DNA of 6,395 nucleotides from JBAXLO01 sp037134755 (lineage in GTDB: Bacteria; Bacteroidota; Bacteroidia; Bacteroidales; JACABE01): NCBI GenBank assembly GCA_037134755.1, contig JBAXLO010000244.1, forward strand, positions 1 through 6,395, given 5' to 3'. Positions 1-6,163 of this stretch are shown in pieces. The notes under the pieces are model-generated. The model searched no databases. It saw only the letters and a list, made by a program, of their open reading frames with translations, and was not told the DNA's origin. Position 1 is the first letter of the stretch, and every line of letters starts with the position of its first letter. Position numbers and translations under genes: made by a program.

Positions 1-214
1 CTAAAAACACATTTCCTTTTTTTGGTATTGATGTTTTGTCTTATTTCTTATACTTATTTATTATGTATGCCTTATAGCTACGATCTTATTGCACTCCTGT
101 AATTTTTTATCACTGAAAGCAGAAATTATAATGATAAAATAAATTGTAATGGTTGTTATGGTTTATTAAGGAGTGGAAGCAAATAAAATTTAAGGAGTTA
201 AGGGAACGGGAACG

Positions 215-234
215 CTTCGACAAGCTCAATGACC
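215..234. repeat. possible fragment of a dispersed intergenic repeat
   Basis: The stretch around CTTCGACAAGCTCAATGACC is more GC-balanced than the surrounding DNA. It contains a small hairpin, GCTT-CGAC-AAGC (214-225), set inside AGGG (201-204) and CCCT (233-236). From memory, near-identical strings of the type CTTCGACAAGCTCAGTGACC recur between genes in many Bacteroidota genomes. Only one copy lies in this window, so repetition is recalled rather than seen here. Confidence 0.4.
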
Positions 235-286
235 CTCTTATTATTATTAATTGTTAATTATTAATTTTTAATTCATAATTAATTCG

Positions 287-294
287 TACTTTTG
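287..294 (+). promoter_or_regulatory. candidate -7 promoter element for the lipoprotein gene
   Basis: TACTTTTG fits the Bacteroidota -7 consensus TAnnTTTG and follows a run of A/T-only sequence, a common setting for strong promoters in this phylum. No TTTG -33 element is found at the usual spacing; the nearest TTG (251-253) is too far upstream. Transcription from here would give a leader of about 150 bases before the start codon at 456. Confidence 0.5.
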
Positions 295-349
295 GCATAC
301 AATTTGAAGAGCTATTTAAGGTGAAAAGATTTTAAGAAATTTAACTATG

Positions 350-394
350 AAAAAAGGTGTTAGCTAATTTAAAACTAAGTTCCCACACTTTTTT
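350..394 (+). promoter_or_regulatory. possible leader hairpin with T-run before the lipoprotein gene
   Basis: AAAAAAGGTGT (350-360) can pair with ACACTTTTTT (385-394) if one G bulges out. A short inner stem, TTAG/CTAA (360-363 with 375-378), may form in the loop. The T-run on the right arm resembles an intrinsic terminator, so the structure could be an attenuator or a leftover terminator upstream of the lipoprotein gene. The stem is mostly A-T with a long loop, so it may be chance in such AT-rich DNA. Confidence 0.25.
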
Positions 395-455
395 AATTAA
401 AAAAAACAATTAATAATCGCCTCTGGGAATTGGACGACAATAAATAAAAGAAGCA

Positions 456-968
456 ATGAGAAATTTAAAAACATTTTCAAAACTAACAATTATCATAACA
501 ATAGTTGCATTGGGATTTATGCTTACTTCATGTGGAAAAGACGGTGCTACCGGCCCTCAAGGTCCTCAAGGTAATGCCAATGTATGGGCCAATACTTATG
601 TTGTGAGTTCATGGAGTTTGAATTCTACTAATTATTATATCGATCTTTATGATGCTGATATTTCATCAAGTGTGCAAGGTAGTGGTACTGTTCAAGTATT
701 TTTAAGTCTTAATAATGGTGTTGATTGGAATGCCCTTCCTATGACTTATGTTGGCTCACCTTATTATGTTATGACTTACAGTACAGAAGTCAAGAATGTT
801 TTTATTGATTGGATTTATTCAGGTTCGGGTGTTGGGAGCGATCCTAATACTGTTTATGGAACTAATTGCCTGTTTAAAGTTGTGGTAATTCCTCCATCAT
901 ATAAAAAACCTAATGTAAATCTAAGAAATTATGCTGAAGTAAAAGCTGCATATAATTTAAAAGACTAA
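456..968 (+). CDS. small collagen-like surface lipoprotein, function unknown
   Basis: This 170-residue protein starts with a basic N-terminus, a hydrophobic segment (about residues 10-23) and the lipobox L23-T-S-C26. It should therefore be exported, cut before Cys26 and lipidated. Directly after the cysteine come five Gly-X-Y triplets (residues 27-41: GKD, GAT, GPQ, GPQ, GNA), a very short collagen-like tether. The rest (about 42-170) is rich in Tyr, Ser, Val and Trp in alternating patterns that suggest a beta-sheet domain. It ends in the conserved-looking tail FKVVVIPPS...NYAEVKAAYNLKD. From memory, Bacteroidota encode many lipoproteins with this exact architecture, usually annotated only as collagen-like or hypothetical. 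The role is unknown; a cell-envelope or surface location is inferred. The gene stands alone between its own promoter candidate and a terminator and converges with the two-component pair. There is no Shine-Dalgarno sequence, as usual for the phylum; the start is chosen because the signal peptide begins there. Confidence 0.88.
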   Translation: MRNLKTFSKLTIIITIVALGFMLTSCGKDGATGPQGPQGNANVWANTYVVSSWSLNSTNYYIDLYDADISSSVQGSGTVQVFLSLNNGVDWNALPMTYVGSPYYVMTYSTEVKNVFIDWIYSGSGVGSDPNTVYGTNCLFKVVVIPPSYKKPNVNLRNYAEVKAAYNLKD

Positions 969-1007
969 TATCTTAGGAGGGATCCATCCCTTATTTAATA
1001 TATTATA

Positions 1008-1051
1008 AAACCTTATTTATTAACTGATATTTTAGTTAATAAATAAGGTTT
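1008..1051. terminator. bidirectional intrinsic terminator between convergent genes
   Basis: A perfect 18-bp inverted repeat, AAACCTTATTTATTAACT (1008-1025) and its complement (1034-1051), encloses an 8-base loop. T-rich sequence follows on the plus strand (TCTTTATTTA) and on the minus strand (TTTATAATATATT). It lies 39 bp after the lipoprotein stop and 30 bp beyond the response regulator stop, so it can end transcription from both sides. The stem is long but AT-rich. Confidence 0.8.
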
Positions 1052-1081
1052 CTTTATTTATATTAGGATGGTTTAAAACCC

Positions 1082-1747
1082 CTACAACTCAACAATTTTG
1101 TTTTTAATAGCAAACTTAATCAAATCCATTGTTGATTTAAGTTCTAATTTCTGAACAATATGATTCTTGTGAGACTCAACAGTTCGAATACTAATAAATA
1201 ACTTATCAGCTATCTCTTGATTTGCCATTCCTTCAGCAAACATCTTTAGTATTTCGGTTTCCCGCGAGCTTAAAACAGCCTCTTTCTTTTCGTCAGGATT
1301 GTCACCGGATTTTGCTTTCTTAATATAACTCTTTAAGATTATATTTGAAATCTGTTCGCTAAAATACTCTTCACCTTTATAAATTGCATTTATTGCATCA
1401 AAGAGTTCTTTACGCGAAATGTTTTTAGGCAAATAACCTTTGGCTCCTGCTTTTATAGCATTAAAGATAAAATCTTCGTTAGTGTACATTGATAAGATAA
1501 GCACTTTGATATCTTTATATTTTTCATCACCATTAATTATCCTTGTAAGCTCAATGCCCGACATGTCAGGCATCGAAATATCAGTAATAACGATGTCAGG
1601 TTTTATAGTTTCAAGATAGCCTAATAGTTCGTTACCATTAGATGCTTCGCCAATAATCTGAACATTATCCAGACTCTCGAGTAAAGACTTTATCCCATCT
1701 CTTACAATCTGATGGTCGTCAACAAGCATTATTTTGATATTTGCCAT
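1082..1747 (-). CDS. NarL/LuxR-family two-component response regulator
   Basis: The 221-residue protein has the standard length and order of this family: an N-terminal receiver domain (about 3-122), a charged linker (about 143-157) and a C-terminal LuxR-type helix-turn-helix (about 158-221). Receiver residues are intact: acidic pocket D10/D11, phosphoacceptor D56 in VITDISMP, S86, Y105 and K108. The DNA-binding domain shows the typical LSSRETEIL start and the EIADKLFISIRTVESHKNHI recognition region. It should be phosphorylated by the kinase encoded 71 bp upstream on the same strand, then bind DNA to change transcription. A TAATTTTG element in the gap suggests a promoter of its own in addition to read-through from the kinase gene. 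Its targets are not shown by the sequence; the palindrome upstream of the kinase gene is a candidate site. The family call is very secure and the partner assignment strong by adjacency. Confidence 0.96.
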   Translation of the reverse strand: MANIKIMLVDDHQIVRDGIKSLLESLDNVQIIGEASNGNELLGYLETIKPDIVITDISMPDMSGIELTRIINGDEKYKDIKVLILSMYTNEDFIFNAIKAGAKGYLPKNISRKELFDAINAIYKGEEYFSEQISNIILKSYIKKAKSGDNPDEKKEAVLSSRETEILKMFAEGMANQEIADKLFISIRTVESHKNHIVQKLELKSTMDLIKFAIKNKIVEL

Positions 1748-1773
1748 TAATGATTTAGTTTAAATTCAGTGTG

Positions 1774-1806
1774 CAAAATTATTTAAAATCTAATCACCTT
1801 TTACAA
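1774..1806 (-). promoter_or_regulatory. candidate internal promoter for the response regulator
   Basis: Read on the minus strand, TAATTTTG (1781 to 1774) matches the Bacteroidota -7 consensus TAnnTTTG. A TTG (1806 to 1804) lies 22 bases further upstream as a weak -33 element. It sits in the 71-bp gap between the kinase stop and the regulator start, about 26 bp before the ATG. It would let the regulator be made without the kinase. In AT-rich DNA such matches can arise by chance. Confidence 0.4.
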
Positions 1807-1818
1807 TCCTTACAATAT

Positions 1819-3672
1819 TTATATTTCTTTTATAGGAATTACAGCAGTGATTCTTGTTCCAATTCCTTGTTTTGAACTTATCTCGAGTTTCCCACTCAAT
1901 AAGTTTGCTCTTTCCCTCATATTATAAATACCATTTGTGTTAGGTGTCGAAATCCTTTCTTCAATATTAAAACCATTTCCATTGTCTTCAATCAACAGCT
2001 TAATATTATTATCATTATTTAATAATTCAATATTAATATTAGTAGCTTTTGCATGTTTAACAATATTATTCATACCCTCTTGCACTATTCGGAAAATATA
2101 GGTTTTAACTTTCCTGTTAAGTTTATCGCCTTCTATATTATAGGTATAGTTTACATTGATATTATTTCTATTTTCAATCTCTTCGCAAAGGTTTCTGATT
2201 GCATTAACCAAGCCAAACTCATCAAGTACGGCAGGCATTAAATCGTACGACATCCTTTTAACTTCTTCAATTAGATTGTCAAACTGCTGTTTTATACTCT
2301 CAATATTATTTATAATTTTAGTAGGATCTGAATACATTAATCCTTCAAGCCGCAACCTTACAGCAACTAGAAATTGTCCTAATCCATCATGAAGTTCTCT
2401 TGATAAACGTTGCCTTTCTATTTCCTGACCATCAATTACAGAACTTAATCTTAAAGATCTCTCCTTTTCGAGTTCTATATTCTGCTGTTCCAATTGATTC
2501 ATCATTATATTGAAGGATTCAGTAAGAGCTCCAATCTCATCATTTGATTTTATTTCGAGATGTTCGTTAAAATTACCTTGTCCAATTTTAATTGCAGCAT
2601 TCTTAAGCTTAATTAAAGGAGAAGTTATTTTTATTGATATTAATAAAGCCGATATAAAAAGGATAACAGCTATAAGAACACTCATCAAAATAGTGTTGTT
2701 GCGAAGATTATATACAGGAATCATCGCTTCACTCAAATCAATTTCGGCTATAATAACCCAGTTAAGATTATTAATATTTAGATTAGTATAAGCAGAAAGC
2801 ACTTCAATGTTTCTATAATCTTTTAATATCTTAGTCTCTTCTTTATTATTAAATGCATTGATAGAAGCTTCAGTTTTAACTTTAGTATTAAGCAACGAAT
2901 TCTTATGGAATCTGGAGTTAGTCCTCATCAAGAAATCGTTCCCAACCAGATAAGTCTCCCCGGTAATTCCCAATCCATTGTGAGGATTGTTTTCGTACAT
3001 TATTCCATTTATTGCTTCAAAAGAGATAGCTAACACTACCATTCCTGTAAGCTTATGAACATCATTAAACACAGGAGCCCCAATATATAGCATTGCTTGT
3101 TTACTATTCTTATCTATCTTGAAATCCTGAATAACCGGCTTTTGAGTCTTTAATATGTTTTGCCAAAGTTCATTTAATGAATAGTTATTTAAACTATCAT
3201 ATTTAATAATGTTATCCTGTTGTTTATCGGTAGTTTTTATATTTAACAGATGTCCTTCGGTATTTACAATCATCAAATTATCATAATAACCACACGAATT
3301 AAGATACCTGCTAAGGTAGCGATTATATTCGATATTGATTTGTTGTTCTTCAACAGTCAATTGATTTATATAAATACTATTAGGTTTTGTGTAATGGTCT
3401 TTAAGCATTAAAAACAAACGCTGTACATCTTCCGAAACAGTAATTAACTTAATGTCGCGAATCCTATCCGTAAAAAAGTTCTCCATCTGATTCTTTTTTA
3501 CCGTTCGTACTGAAGTTAATTGCTCGAAAGTACGATTTAGTAGCGCATTACGTGAAGTATAAAAAGAATAGGTAGCTACAATTATAATAGTTCCAATACT
3601 TAATAAGAGAAAATTTAATACAATTTTCTCTTTAAGTGATATTTGCCTTACCTTTTTGAATTTAACTGCCAT
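1819..3672 (-). CDS. membrane sensor histidine kinase (dCache-HAMP-HisKA_3-HATPase)
   Basis: This 617-residue kinase has a first membrane helix (about 17-38), an extracytoplasmic region (about 39-325), a second membrane helix (about 327-348), a HAMP domain (about 349-401), a coiled-coil link (about 392-415), a HisKA_3 dimerisation domain and a HATPase_c domain. The outside region fits a double Cache sensor: a membrane-proximal helix carrying FFTDRIRDIKLITVSEDV, then a GITGETYLVGNDFLMRTNSR segment (235-254) typical of dCache domains, and LNWVIIAEID (303-312) before the second helix. The phosphoacceptor is H428 in ELHDGLGQ, with the DxxxQ phosphatase signature also intact (D429, Q433). ATP-binding motifs are N535/N536, DNGNGF (563-568), GIYNMRERA (581-589) and GIGT (603-606). 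It should sense a small extracytoplasmic ligand and pass phosphate to the NarL-type regulator encoded just downstream. The ligand is unknown; I do not see the RxWY-type motif of amino-acid-binding dCache domains. The start is preceded by a promoter candidate and has no Shine-Dalgarno sequence. Confidence 0.94.
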   Translation of the reverse strand: MAVKFKKVRQISLKEKIVLNFLLLSIGTIIIVATYSFYTSRNALLNRTFEQLTSVRTVKKNQMENFFTDRIRDIKLITVSEDVQRLFLMLKDHYTKPNSIYINQLTVEEQQINIEYNRYLSRYLNSCGYYDNLMIVNTEGHLLNIKTTDKQQDNIIKYDSLNNYSLNELWQNILKTQKPVIQDFKIDKNSKQAMLYIGAPVFNDVHKLTGMVVLAISFEAINGIMYENNPHNGLGITGETYLVGNDFLMRTNSRFHKNSLLNTKVKTEASINAFNNKEETKILKDYRNIEVLSAYTNLNINNLNWVIIAEIDLSEAMIPVYNLRNNTILMSVLIAVILFISALLISIKITSPLIKLKNAAIKIGQGNFNEHLEIKSNDEIGALTESFNIMMNQLEQQNIELEKERSLRLSSVIDGQEIERQRLSRELHDGLGQFLVAVRLRLEGLMYSDPTKIINNIESIKQQFDNLIEEVKRMSYDLMPAVLDEFGLVNAIRNLCEEIENRNNINVNYTYNIEGDKLNRKVKTYIFRIVQEGMNNIVKHAKATNINIELLNNDNNIKLLIEDNGNGFNIEERISTPNTNGIYNMRERANLLSGKLEISSKQGIGTRITAVIPIKEI

Positions 3673-3698
3673 TATACGTAACTGTTATTTTAAGAATT

Positions 3699-3706
3699 CA
3701 AAAGTA
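3699..3706 (-). promoter_or_regulatory. candidate -7 promoter element for the kinase-regulator pair
   Basis: On the minus strand the sequence reads TACTTTTG, fitting TAnnTTTG and identical to the element upstream of the lipoprotein gene. It ends 26 bp before the kinase start codon. No clear TTTG -33 element is seen at the expected spacing. Confidence 0.5.
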
Positions 3707-3771
3707 CTAATTAATCCTATTGTAATATGTGTTTTTAAAAGATATATTTTAAAAGAACCCGATATTAAGTA

Positions 3772-3796
3772 ATGCACTTAATATATTTAAGTGCAT
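3772..3796. promoter_or_regulatory. 25-bp palindrome, candidate operator between divergent genes
   Basis: ATGCACTTAA (3772-3781) and its perfect complement TTAAGTGCAT (3787-3796) flank a 5-base TATAT spacer. The centre lies about 112 bp from the kinase start and 102 bp from the porin start, nearly midway in the divergent region and upstream of both -7 candidates. There is no T-run on either side and no gene ends here, so a terminator is unlikely. Its size and two-fold symmetry fit a dimeric regulator, for example the neighbouring LuxR-type protein; that assignment is inference. Two TTTTAAAA palindromes lie next to it at 3733-3740 and 3747-3754. Confidence 0.55.
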
Positions 3797-3847
3797 CAAC
3801 TAGTCAAAATACGTTATTAGATTAATGCCTATCGTAGTATTAATATA

Positions 3848-3855
3848 TATTTTTG
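3848..3855 (+). promoter_or_regulatory. candidate -7 promoter element for the porin-amt unit
   Basis: TATTTTTG fits TAnnTTTG and ends 30 bp before the porin start codon, giving a short leader. The expected -33 position (around 3825) lacks TTTG, so an activator may be needed if this is the true promoter. The palindrome centred at 3784 lies about 64 bp upstream of the element. Confidence 0.4.
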
Positions 3856-3885
3856 TGAAGGTCTTAACAAATAATTTTTTAACAT

Positions 3886-4653
3886 ATGGGAAGAAAGAAT
3901 AATTACTTTTTAATTTTTACATTAACGTTATTATCAATTCTTTTAATTGATACATCTTCATCAACAGCTCAAGATAGTATTAAATCTTGCAAGATAAAAA
4001 CAGCTGTTGCTTTTCAAAGCAGGTATATCTGGAGAGGTTTGCCATTAGGTGGAGCTTACCCTAGTATTCAACCTACACTCGAACTTAGTAAAGGTAAATT
4101 TACACTCGGAGCTTTCGGAGCATTTTCAACTAGTGGATTAATACCTAATCAGGAAGTTGATCTGTATGCAAATTATACTTTCTTAAAAGACATGTTTACC
4201 TTCACAGTTACTGATTATTTTTTTCCTAGTGATACTGTTAAGTACAACTATTTTAATTATGATAAAAAATCAACAGTACATGTGTTTGAAACTTCTTTAA
4301 AGTTTAATGGAACGGCTAAAATTCCATTTACTTTATTAATAGCAACTAATGTACATGGCAATGACGCCAAGAAAGCGAATGGTGATATTACTTACTCAAC
4401 TTATGTTGAATTGGGATACACCAAGAAGGTAAAAGAAACTACACTTAATGTGTTTTTAGGTAGTTCACTTAACACTCCCGGCAATGATATTCCGGGATAT
4501 TATGCTACTACTAAATCGGGTATTGTTAATTTAGGATTAACAGCTTCTAAAGATATTGTAATAAGCGATAAGTTTTCTTTACCTGTATCTACTTCTTTAA
4601 TCTTTAACCCTGATGCCAAGAAGATATTTTTTGTTTTTGGATTTACTTTATAA
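3886..4653 (+). CDS. TorF-like putative outer-membrane porin
   Basis: The 255-residue protein has a Sec signal peptide (basic RKNN, hydrophobic residues about 7-21, likely signal peptidase I cleavage after S26-T-A28). The mature part shows the pattern of TorF-like putative porins. This includes SRYIWRGLPLG near the start, PSIQPTLELSKGKFTLGAFG, EVDLYANYTF, FTVTDYFFPSD, a YVELGYTKK strand, VNLGLTASKDIVISDKFSLP, and a final strand FFVFGFTL like those read by the outer-membrane assembly machinery. Alternating hydrophobic and polar residues with many Tyr, Phe and Gly support a small beta-barrel. The gene begins the unit shared with amt, whose start is 41 bp downstream with no terminator between. 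This suggests a channel or accessory for ammonium or another small nitrogen compound in the outer membrane. The TorF name comes from a link with trimethylamine N-oxide respiration in other bacteria; nothing here supports that substrate. Pore formation is not proven for the family. The start is set by the signal peptide; no Shine-Dalgarno sequence is seen. Confidence 0.82.
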   Translation: MGRKNNYFLIFTLTLLSILLIDTSSSTAQDSIKSCKIKTAVAFQSRYIWRGLPLGGAYPSIQPTLELSKGKFTLGAFGAFSTSGLIPNQEVDLYANYTFLKDMFTFTVTDYFFPSDTVKYNYFNYDKKSTVHVFETSLKFNGTAKIPFTLLIATNVHGNDAKKANGDITYSTYVELGYTKKVKETTLNVFLGSSLNTPGNDIPGYYATTKSGIVNLGLTASKDIVISDKFSLPVSTSLIFNPDAKKIFFVFGFTL

Positions 4654-4694
4654 TAATCACTATTAATAATTAATAATAATTTAATAATTCAATT

Positions 4695-5915
4695 ATGTTA
4701 GAAACTGGTTCAACCGGCTTCATGTTATTAGCCGCAAGTTTAGTAATGCTTATGACACCTGCTTTGGCTTTGTTCTATGGTGGCTTAGCAACAAAAAGAA
4801 ACATCCTGGGTATTATGATCCAGAGCTTTGCTTCTTTAGGATGGACAACCGTTCTTTGGTTTATTTTTGGTTATTCATTATGCTTCAGTGGAGGTGCCGG
4901 AGGTATCATGGGCAACTTCGAAAAAGCATTTATGCATGGCGTGTCAATAGACTCGATGTATGCAGGTAATGGTAAAATTCCTGAGATTGTTTTCTTTGTT
5001 TACCAGATGATGTTTGCAATTATCACTCCTGCGCTTATCACAGGTGCTTTTGCAAACCGTGTTACATTTAAGTCATATATGATTTTCTTAACAGTATGGC
5101 AAATATTTGTTTACTACCCATTCGTACATATGATTTGGGGTGGTGGTTTATTACAAGTATGGGGTGTTCTTGACTTTGCAGGTGGTATTGTGGTACATGC
5201 AACTGCCGGTTTTGCTGCTTTGGCTTCTGTATTTTATGTTGGCGCCAGAGTTGATAAGAACTCTACTCCTAATAGTATTCCTTTAGTTGCTATTGGTAGT
5301 GGTTTGTTATGGTTTGGATGGTACGGTTTTAATGCAGGTAGCCAACTTTGTGTTGATAAAGTAACTGCTTTAGCATTTTTCAATACCGATATAGCTGCTT
5401 CATTTGCAACCGTTGCCTGGGTTGTTATCGAATGGTCAAGAGAGAAGAAACCTAAGTTTGTAGGGCTGCTCACGGGTTCCATTGCGGGCTTGGCAACTAT
5501 TACACCTTGTGCCGGTTACATTCCTATGTGGGCCGCTCCTATTATTGGCACTGCCGCAGGTATTGTTTGTTATCTGGCAGTTATGTTAAAGAACAGAATG
5601 AAATGGGACGATGCACTCGATGTATGGGGAGTTCACGGTGTTGGTGGTGTATTAGGCACTATTCTTCTCGGTGTATTTGCCTCTAAAGCAATCAATCCAG
5701 CCGGTGCTGATGGTTGGATATTCGGTAATTCATCTTTCTTTATGAAACAATTTATTGCTGTTGTTATTGCTTCTGCTTATGCATTTATATTTACTTATTT
5801 AATGTTGGCAATTATCAACATGATTACTCCGGTTCGTGTATCAGAAGAAGCTGAAAGGCTTGGCTTAGATGCCTCTATTCACGACGAAAAAGCCTATGAC
5901 GAAGGAGCTTTATAA
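4695..5915 (+). CDS. amt: Amt-family ammonium transporter
   Basis: This 406-residue inner-membrane protein belongs to the Amt/MEP/Rh family and moves ammonium into the cytoplasm; the family normally forms a trimer of 11-helix subunits. The key residues of E. coli AmtB are all present: F107 and F212 (Phe gate), W148 and S216 (outer recruitment site), D160 in the DFAGGIVVH signature, and the twin histidines H168 and H314. The cytoplasmic tail (about 378-406) keeps the conserved RVSEEAERLGLD...AYDEGA pattern that takes part in gating and PII binding in relatives. It has no cleavable signal peptide and starts directly in helix 1. An in-frame TAA at 4677-4679 with no earlier start codon fixes the ATG. 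It follows the TorF-like gene by 41 bp and ends 19 bp before a strong terminator. No glnK or glnB gene follows, although these are often linked to amt, so any PII partner must be encoded elsewhere. Confidence 0.97.
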   Translation: MLETGSTGFMLLAASLVMLMTPALALFYGGLATKRNILGIMIQSFASLGWTTVLWFIFGYSLCFSGGAGGIMGNFEKAFMHGVSIDSMYAGNGKIPEIVFFVYQMMFAIITPALITGAFANRVTFKSYMIFLTVWQIFVYYPFVHMIWGGGLLQVWGVLDFAGGIVVHATAGFAALASVFYVGARVDKNSTPNSIPLVAIGSGLLWFGWYGFNAGSQLCVDKVTALAFFNTDIAASFATVAWVVIEWSREKKPKFVGLLTGSIAGLATITPCAGYIPMWAAPIIGTAAGIVCYLAVMLKNRMKWDDALDVWGVHGVGGVLGTILLGVFASKAINPAGADGWIFGNSSFFMKQFIAVVIASAYAFIFTYLMLAIINMITPVRVSEEAERLGLDASIHDEKAYDEGAL

Positions 5916-5934
5916 GTTCTCAATAAATATTAAT

Positions 5935-5971
5935 AAAAAAGGCTCTATGATTTTCATAGAGCCTTTTTTTT
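5935..5971 (+). terminator. strong intrinsic terminator after amt
   Basis: AAAAAAGGCTCTATGA (5935-5950) pairs perfectly with its complement (5954-5969) around a tight TTT loop and runs into eight T residues (5964-5971). The A-run on the left arm means it could also act on the minus strand. It closes the porin-amt transcription unit. Confidence 0.92.
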
Positions 5972-6084
5972 ATTATAAGAAATTCATATTGTTTTTAAAA
6001 AGAAATGCCTTCTAAAATTTAATTATAAAAGATATTTGTTGATTTGGTGATATGACGATTTTATTTATTAGGAAGAAATGCCCT

Positions 6085-6119
6085 ACCGCTTAGCCGATTT
6101 CCCGGCTTAGCGGTTTTTT
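6085..6119 (+). terminator. GC-rich intrinsic terminator with no obvious gene
   Basis: ACCGCTTAGCCG (6085-6096) pairs with CGGCTTAGCGGT (6103-6114) apart from one central T-T mismatch, with a 6-base loop and TTTTTT (6114-6119) followed by more T-rich sequence. The T-run is only on the plus side, so it should end plus-strand transcripts. The amt gene already has a terminator 114 bp upstream. This one is therefore either a back-up, the end of an unrecognised small transcript, or a remnant. Confidence 0.75.
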
Positions 6120-6163
6120 CTTTTCTTATTGTCTGCAAGTATAATTCCTGACAGGATAATTAA

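Larger units (their letters stand above)
1..455. other. gene-free region upstream of the lipoprotein gene
   Basis: No credible coding frame is seen on either strand; stops are frequent and the longest open stretches lack a recognisable product. The left part (about 1-200) is plain AT-rich DNA with one 9-bp direct repeat, TTAAGGAGT, at 166-174 and 190-198. The right part holds a dispersed-repeat-like fragment near 215-234, a very AT-rich stretch (241-285), a promoter candidate (287-294) and a leader of roughly 150 bases before the lipoprotein start. No end of a gene entering from the left edge could be identified. Confidence 0.7.

Noticed and set aside
1..60. End of a leftward gene with TAG at positions 3 to 1
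   Set aside because: Upstream codons in that frame meet another stop within about 60 bases and give a low-complexity lysine-rich string with no family resemblance.
978..991. Short inverted repeat AGGGAT-CC-ATCCCT after the lipoprotein stop
   Set aside because: The stem is only 6 bp with a 2-base loop and no T-run, and a much better terminator follows at 1008-1051.
2053..2791. Plus-strand open frames at 2053-2241, 2156-2392 and 2510-2791
   Set aside because: They lie antisense to the well-supported kinase gene, overlap one another, have no recognisable domains and show no start signals. They are shadows of the kinase coding sequence.
3673..3885. Sigma-54 promoter that might control nitrogen genes
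   Set aside because: No TGGCAC-N5-TTGC-like pair is found upstream of the porin or amt genes; the available match is to the Bacteroidota -7 element.
4654..4694. Separate promoter for amt
   Set aside because: The 41-bp gap is nearly all A and T with no TAnnTTTG match, so co-transcription with the TorF-like gene is more likely.
5234..5482. Minus-strand open frame of 82 codons
   Set aside because: It is antisense within amt, whose product keeps all family key residues across this stretch, and the frame has no recognisable domain.
6085..6119. Possible tRNA or structured RNA gene in the GC-rich hairpin
   Set aside because: It is a single stem-loop followed by a T-run with no cloverleaf, T-loop or CCA end, so it reads as a terminator.
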